DNA from: Brassica napus
Lineage: Eukaryota > Streptophyta > Magnoliopsida > Brassicales > Brassicaceae
Length of the DNA: 64,000 nucleotides
Reading direction: 5' to 3'
NCBI RefSeq assembly: GCF_020379485.1
Contig: NW_026014642.1
Span: forward strand, 102,001 to 166,000
Shown in pieces: positions 59,584 to 64,000 of the stretch; the stretch's first letter is position 1; each line of letters opens with the position of its first letter. Position numbers and translations under genes: made by a program. The notes below the pieces were generated by a model. It had not been told where the DNA came from. It saw only the letters and a program-made list of their open reading frames with translations, and ran no database searches.

Positions 59584-62500
59584 ATGGAGGGGGTTTGGTC
59601 ACTCCAATCTTGGGTATTAATTCATTGTAGCGGATGCGAGATAGAGGCTTCGTCAGTGCATCTGCCAATTGATCCCGAGTTGAGACATGGGCAACCCGGA
59701 GAGCCCCTGACTGGACGTTTTGCCGTACAAAGTGAAAGTCCAACGCCAAGTGTTTCAAACGAGAATGAAAAACCGGGTTCGCACTCAGATATATGGCGCC
59801 CACATTATCACAATAGATGACTGGTGTCGAGGGAAGGGTGACGCCAAGTTCAGTTAACAGTGAGCACACCCAGCTGAGTTCCGCAGCAGTATTAGCTACA
59901 GAACGATACTCTGCTTCTGTCGATGATCTCGCAACTCCTGTCTGTTTCTTAGAAGTCCACGCCACCGGAGTGGTGCCAAGATACACAATGAATGCATTTG
60001 TGGACACAAAATCGTCAACATCACCCACCCAATCGGCATCGGAGAAGGCATGAAGGGAGATAGGAGAGCGAGAAGAGAGGAAGATCCCATGAGACTGTGT
60101 GCCAGCAAGATACCGTAAGACTCGCTTGACTGCTTGCCAATGATCGTCAGTTGGACGATGCATGAACTGAGATAATCTGTTGACGCTGTAAGCAATGTCG
60201 GGCCTTGTAAACACCAAATATTGGAGACTCCCAACCACCTTCCGATACTCATGAGGATCAGGAAGTGGAGTTCCGGATGTTAGACACAGTTTCGGTGAGG
60301 TTGCCATTGGAGTGGAGACCGGTTTTGCTTCTAACATCTTTGTCTTCGCCAAGAGATCATATATATATTTCCGCTGCATCAAGTGGAGGCCGTGCTGCGT
60401 ACGAGTAGCCTCAATGCCCAGAAAATATCGGATATCAGTGGGATCCTTGAGAGAGAAGCGAGCGGAGAGCACATGTATCACACCATCAAGTAGAGCAGGA
60501 CTGCTGCCGGTGACGATGATATCGTCGACGTATACCAATATGTAGACGATGTCAGCTCCATTGATGTAGATGAAAGCAGAGGTATCAGCGAGTGAGTTGT
60601 GGCAGCCCATCTCTGTAAGGAAAGTCTTGAGTTCTTGGTACCATGCCCGAGGAGCCTGTTTGAGGCCGTATAACGCTTTCTTGAGCCGACAAACGTGATG
60701 TGGATGATCAGCATCAACAAAACCTGGAGGCTGAGAAACATAAACTTCATCAGTAAGTGTTCCTTGTAAGAAGGCATTATTGACATCAAGCTGTTTTATT
60801 TTCCAGCCGCGAGTAACTGCTAACTGCAAGACTAGACGAATTGTGAGTGATTTCACCACCGGACTAAAAGTCTCAGCATAATCGATCCCATACTCTTGAC
60901 GATCACCACGAGCAACCCAACGTGATTTGTACCTGTCAAGTTGACCATTAGGCAAATATTTAATAGTATGGATCCATTTTGTCGCAATCACGTTTTGCGA
61001 TGGGTGCGACGGAACCAACTCAAACGTGTGGTTACGAAGTTGAGCATTATACTCATCGCCCATGGAACTGCACCACTTCGGATCTCGCATAGCCTGAGCC
61101 AGGGTTGTTGGTATGGTGGGTTTGGTTTCAGTGGGTGTGGCGATCAGGGTTAGCTTTTTAGCAGGTTTGGTAATGTTGTTTTTGGCTCGGGTCCGCATAG
61201 GATGGTTATTTGTAACTGGTGGAGGAGATGGTGGTGGTTGCGATGAAGTAGATGATGAGCTGGATGGTTGTGTGGGTTGTGTTTGGATTGGTGATGGTGG
61301 AGCTGGGTTCGGGGAAAGGTTTGTGTTTGGAGTCTCCGTTTGTACCTGCGCAGAACTAGATAATGACTCATTTGAATTAATTTCTAACCCATTAACATTA
61401 ACCTGTTCTTGAGAAACAGAGTGTGCCGGTGAAGGCATCGCTTGATGCGAGTGGTGAGGATCCTGGCTCGGGGGTGGTGGAGGCGATGGCGGAGGGGAAG
61501 CATGTACGAGTGGGGGCTGAGCAACCGGAATATGAACTGGCGGTGTGTAGGAAGGTGAGACATCTTCTTCTTGACTGGGCGCCGCCTTTGGTGGTTTGTA
61601 TGGGAAAGTCGTCTCAACGAACTGCACATGGCGAGATGTGTAAATTCTTCCAGTATCAAGGTGTAAGCAGAGATACGCACTTTGCGTAAGTGAGTAACCA
61701 AGGAAGACACACGGCAAGGAGCGATTGTCAAGCTTGTGTTGAGTATAAGGCCGCAACCACGGAAAGCACAAGCAGCCGAATACTCGGAGCTTTAGATAGT
61801 TTGGTGGCTTCTGAAAGAGCTTCTGATATGGAGAGTTGTTGTCGATGACAGGTGATGGAAGTCGGTTGATCAGATACACGGCTGTGGCAAAGGCGTACGT
61901 CCAATATGAAGGCGGTAGAGAGGCTTGGTGAAGGAGAGTTAAGCCGGTTTCCACAATGTGTCGATGCTTGCGCTCTGCCATTCCATTGTGTTCAGGCGTA
62001 TGGGGAGGTGATGTCAGGTTGGAGATTCCGTGAGAGGACAGGATGGAGCGCAATGCAATGAACTCTCCGCCATTATCGGAAAAGAGCGTCCGTATCTTAG
62101 TACCAAAGTAGTTCTCGGCCAAGGCCTTGAAAGCGATAAACGTTTCTTTCACTTGAGATTTCTGCTTAAGAGGGTAGAACCATGTGTATCTGGTATAACG
62201 ATCAACAAAGATAAGGTAATATTTGAACTGATCAATAGAAAGGATTGGAGAAGTCCAAACATCTGTGTATAAGTATTCAAGAGGCTGTTTTGAGGTAATT
62301 GTGTTTGAGTAAAAGGACAGCTTATGACTTTTATTAATGAAACAATGGGAACAAGGGGATTGTTTTTGAGAAGGTGAAACTGGTAAAGAAAAAGCTGAAA
62401 CAATAGATTGCGTAATAAAAGAAGATGGATGTCCCAAACGGGAATGCCATGAAGAGAGAGACGTTTTTGGAGTGGGTGCTGCGAACAAGGAGATGGTGTT

Positions 62501-63859
62501 GGGTGCGGTTACAGGCCACTCGTACAGCTCGTCTCTAGTTCTGCCTTGGAGTAATCGGACCCCCGTGCTGAGATCCTTCACCTGAAAATGGGCAGGAAAG
62601 AATTCAACCGAGACATTATTAGTATTGCACAAGCGATAAACAGAGATAAGGTTTTTGTGTAAGTCAGGGACATATAGGATATCATTTAAAGTAAATTTGC
62701 GGGAAGGAGTATGAAGTGAAGTGGAACCAGTATGCGAGATCGAAAGGCCAAAGCCATCCGCGATTGTTACTTCTTCACCTCCAGTATAGGGTTGATGAAG
62801 TGCCAAGTTACTCAGGTCTGTGGTCAGATGATGAGTTGCACTGCTGTCGAGGATCCAGTTATTGGGATTGTACGCTGATGCCGTTGCGATGTTAGCGCGG
62901 GGTTGCCACGAGGTAGGGGCTGGAGAGAACGATCGCTGATTGTTGTTGTAGGAGCCCTGCAGGTTTTGTAGCTGATGACAACGTCTCGCGCTATGCCCAT
63001 GAACGCCACAGAGTTGGCAGCGCCCTTTGTATCCTCGGCCACCTTGATCAGGACGCGGTGTGAATTGAGATTGTTGCCACGTTTGTTGATTCTTGTTGTT
63101 GTTACGCGACTGTCCTTGATAGGAGTTGCGATTGCCATTATTGTTGGAAGAACCACCAAAGTTAGCAGCGTTTGCGGTAATGGGAAGAACCGTTGTGGCA
63201 GGTTGCTTGGCTTGGAGTTTCACCTCAAAGTTCAGAAGTTTCTCATGGATTTCAGTTAGAGAAGGAGTATTATCGCGGCTCTCAATCTGATCTACCACTT
63301 GCTTGTACTCCTCAGGTAAGCCCTCGATAACATAATCAACTTGATCTTCAAGTTCAATTGCCTTGCCGAGCAAGGCTAACTGATCAAACCTCGTAGTAAA
63401 CCCTTGAAGATAGGCATCGATAGTCATGGTTCCCTTGGTCCATGTCTTGAGTTGCTGACGTACTTGTTTGACATGACCACGACTGGGCTTCGCATAGGTT
63501 GCAGCTAGAGTCTCCCAGATCTGCGCCGAAGTCGTCGTGGTGGAGAGGATAGGTTGAATCGTGACGGTAATAGCACCAAGTAAGGCGCTGTAAATGAGCC
63601 TGTCCTGTCGTTTCCACAAGGCGTAGGCAGGGTTCACCGAGATTTCATCATCGGTCGTGAGTGTCGGGGTAGGGACGACTGTGGATCCATCGATAAATCC
63701 AGCTAGATCGTATCCATCGAGGAGTGCATGGACCTGGCGGCTCCACATGAGGAAGTTAGACGCCGTGAGTTTAGTCACGTTGTTCATGTTGACGTTAAAG
63801 AGTCCGGATTGAGTCGGAATCAACACAGTTTCATTCGTAGATCTTGGTGTAGAAGACAT
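59579..63859 (-). CDS. Copia gag-pol polyprotein (1426 aa)
   Basis: One uninterrupted frame from ATG 63859. Domains by residue: gag about 25-215; zinc knuckle C281-x2-C284-x4-H289-x4-C294; protease around D338; integrase H472, H477, C503, C506 with catalytic D533, D595 and E629; a Pro/Ser-rich linker about 755-890; RT about 960-1200 with D1025 and Y-V-D-D 1110-1113; RNase H with D1274, E1315 and D1351. Length and order are those of a complete Ty1/Copia polyprotein. The one clear defect is the protease motif: residues 338-340 are D-S-S where the family has D-S/T-G (codon AGT at 62842-62840). All other catalytic residues I checked are present. Confidence 0.93.
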   Translation of the reverse strand: MSSTPRSTNETVLIPTQSGLFNVNMNNVTKLTASNFLMWSRQVHALLDGYDLAGFIDGSTVVPTPTLTTDDEISVNPAYALWKRQDRLIYSALLGAITVTIQPILSTTTTSAQIWETLAATYAKPSRGHVKQVRQQLKTWTKGTMTIDAYLQGFTTRFDQLALLGKAIELEDQVDYVIEGLPEEYKQVVDQIESRDNTPSLTEIHEKLLNFEVKLQAKQPATTVLPITANAANFGGSSNNNGNRNSYQGQSRNNNKNQQTWQQSQFTPRPDQGGRGYKGRCQLCGVHGHSARRCHQLQNLQGSYNNNQRSFSPAPTSWQPRANIATASAYNPNNWILDSSATHHLTTDLSNLALHQPYTGGEEVTIADGFGLSISHTGSTSLHTPSRKFTLNDILYVPDLHKNLISVYRLCNTNNVSVEFFPAHFQVKDLSTGVRLLQGRTRDELYEWPVTAPNTISLFAAPTPKTSLSSWHSRLGHPSSFITQSIVSAFSLPVSPSQKQSPCSHCFINKSHKLSFYSNTITSKQPLEYLYTDVWTSPILSIDQFKYYLIFVDRYTRYTWFYPLKQKSQVKETFIAFKALAENYFGTKIRTLFSDNGGEFIALRSILSSHGISNLTSPPHTPEHNGMAERKHRHIVETGLTLLHQASLPPSYWTYAFATAVYLINRLPSPVIDNNSPYQKLFQKPPNYLKLRVFGCLCFPWLRPYTQHKLDNRSLPCVFLGYSLTQSAYLCLHLDTGRIYTSRHVQFVETTFPYKPPKAAPSQEEDVSPSYTPPVHIPVAQPPLVHASPPPSPPPPPSQDPHHSHQAMPSPAHSVSQEQVNVNGLEINSNESLSSSAQVQTETPNTNLSPNPAPPSPIQTQPTQPSSSSSTSSQPPPSPPPVTNNHPMRTRAKNNITKPAKKLTLIATPTETKPTIPTTLAQAMRDPKWCSSMGDEYNAQLRNHTFELVPSHPSQNVIATKWIHTIKYLPNGQLDRYKSRWVARGDRQEYGIDYAETFSPVVKSLTIRLVLQLAVTRGWKIKQLDVNNAFLQGTLTDEVYVSQPPGFVDADHPHHVCRLKKALYGLKQAPRAWYQELKTFLTEMGCHNSLADTSAFIYINGADIVYILVYVDDIIVTGSSPALLDGVIHVLSARFSLKDPTDIRYFLGIEATRTQHGLHLMQRKYIYDLLAKTKMLEAKPVSTPMATSPKLCLTSGTPLPDPHEYRKVVGSLQYLVFTRPDIAYSVNRLSQFMHRPTDDHWQAVKRVLRYLAGTQSHGIFLSSRSPISLHAFSDADWVGDVDDFVSTNAFIVYLGTTPVAWTSKKQTGVARSSTEAEYRSVANTAAELSWVCSLLTELGVTLPSTPVIYCDNVGAIYLSANPVFHSRLKHLALDFHFVRQNVQSGALRVAHVSTRDQLADALTKPLSRIRYNELIPKIGVTKPPPS

Positions 63860-63918
63860 GTTTTTGAATGAAAGAGCCGGCGGCTAAAAAAAAATTTTAA
63901 TGGTTTAGGTATCGTTAA
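63860..63918 (-). other. Copia V 5' leader
   Basis: This 59-nt stretch between primer site and ATG includes a run of T on the minus strand (A on the plus strand near 63890) and no ORF. Confidence 0.6.
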
Positions 63919-63930
63919 GCTCTGATACCA
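63919..63930 (-). other. Copia V primer binding site
   Basis: TGGTATCAGAGC on the minus strand directly abuts the LTR with no spacer. Confidence 0.88.
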
Positions 63931-64000
63931 TATAGATTAGGGAATGAATTGATTCTATTAGAATAGGAGATTACAATATATATAGTGTACAAGAGATGTC
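63931..64000 (-). repeat. Copia V 5' LTR, partial
   Basis: Its 70 bases are identical to 59452-59521. The window ends inside it. Confidence 0.9.

Larger units (their letters stand above)
59452..64000 (-). mobile_element. Element V: Ty1/Copia retrotransposon, near-intact (5' end outside window)
   Basis: It reads on the minus strand: partial 5' LTR at 63931-64000, primer site 63930-63919, gag-pol 63859-59579, polypurine tract 59583-59572 and 3' LTR 59571-59452. The LTR is very short (120 bp), starting TGTAGAGAC. The 70 bp visible in both LTRs are identical, which indicates a recent insertion. It sits in the 3' LTR of element IV. Confidence 0.93.

Overview
This 64 kb window is plant nuclear heterochromatin. 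It has no recognisable single-copy host gene, rRNA or tRNA. It consists of one family of tandem satellite repeat into which long LTR retrotransposons have inserted, with younger retrotransposons nested inside those. The TGGTATCAGAGC-type primer sites, chromodomain Ty3/Gypsy elements, a Tat-type Gypsy with an antisense gene and a Copia element indicate a flowering plant, probably a eudicot in a (peri)centromeric region. Brassicaceae is plausible, but that is inference.

Layout: (I) 1-6978, non-autonomous Gypsy with about 3.1 kb LTRs, left end outside the window. (A1) 6979-8926, satellite. (II) 8927-28720, plus-strand chromovirus whose 5' LTR is split by a complete 11.46 kb Tat element (10221-21681, TSD attgt). 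(III) 28721-36562, minus-strand copy of the same chromovirus, joined tail to tail with II and carrying 658 bp of satellite inside its protease. (A3) 36563-39898, satellite; solo LTR(-) 39899-41908; (A4) satellite to 43109; solo LTR(+) 43110-45115; (A5) satellite to 47025; solo LTR(-) 47026-49916; (A6) satellite to 53891. (IV) 53892-59451 and onward, a second non-autonomous element like I, with its 3' LTR interrupted by (V) a minus-strand Copia element from 59452 past the window end.

How the parts relate: all the Gypsy LTRs except the Tat ones begin TGT and end TCTTACA, and the non-autonomous elements share the primer site, polypurine tract and pre-PPT hairpin of II and III. This suggests I and IV (no gag, no integrase) were mobilised by the machinery of II/III relatives. 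II and III are broken by stops and frameshifts. Copia V keeps one 1426-codon gag-pol frame and identical visible LTR ends, so it is the youngest insertion, but its protease has D-S-S where the family has D-S/T-G.

Most notable: a 93-nt GT...AG segment at the gag/protease border of both chromoviruses, which carries two stop codons and whose removal would give the usual I-T-G-T-L protease lead-in; a four-exon antisense gene with its own TATA box inside the Tat element; two tandem hairpins with a covarying base pair just after Tat pol; and a satellite built on a 31-bp unit with no stop in any minus-strand frame, in which all three solo LTRs have intact empty-site paralogues in array A6.
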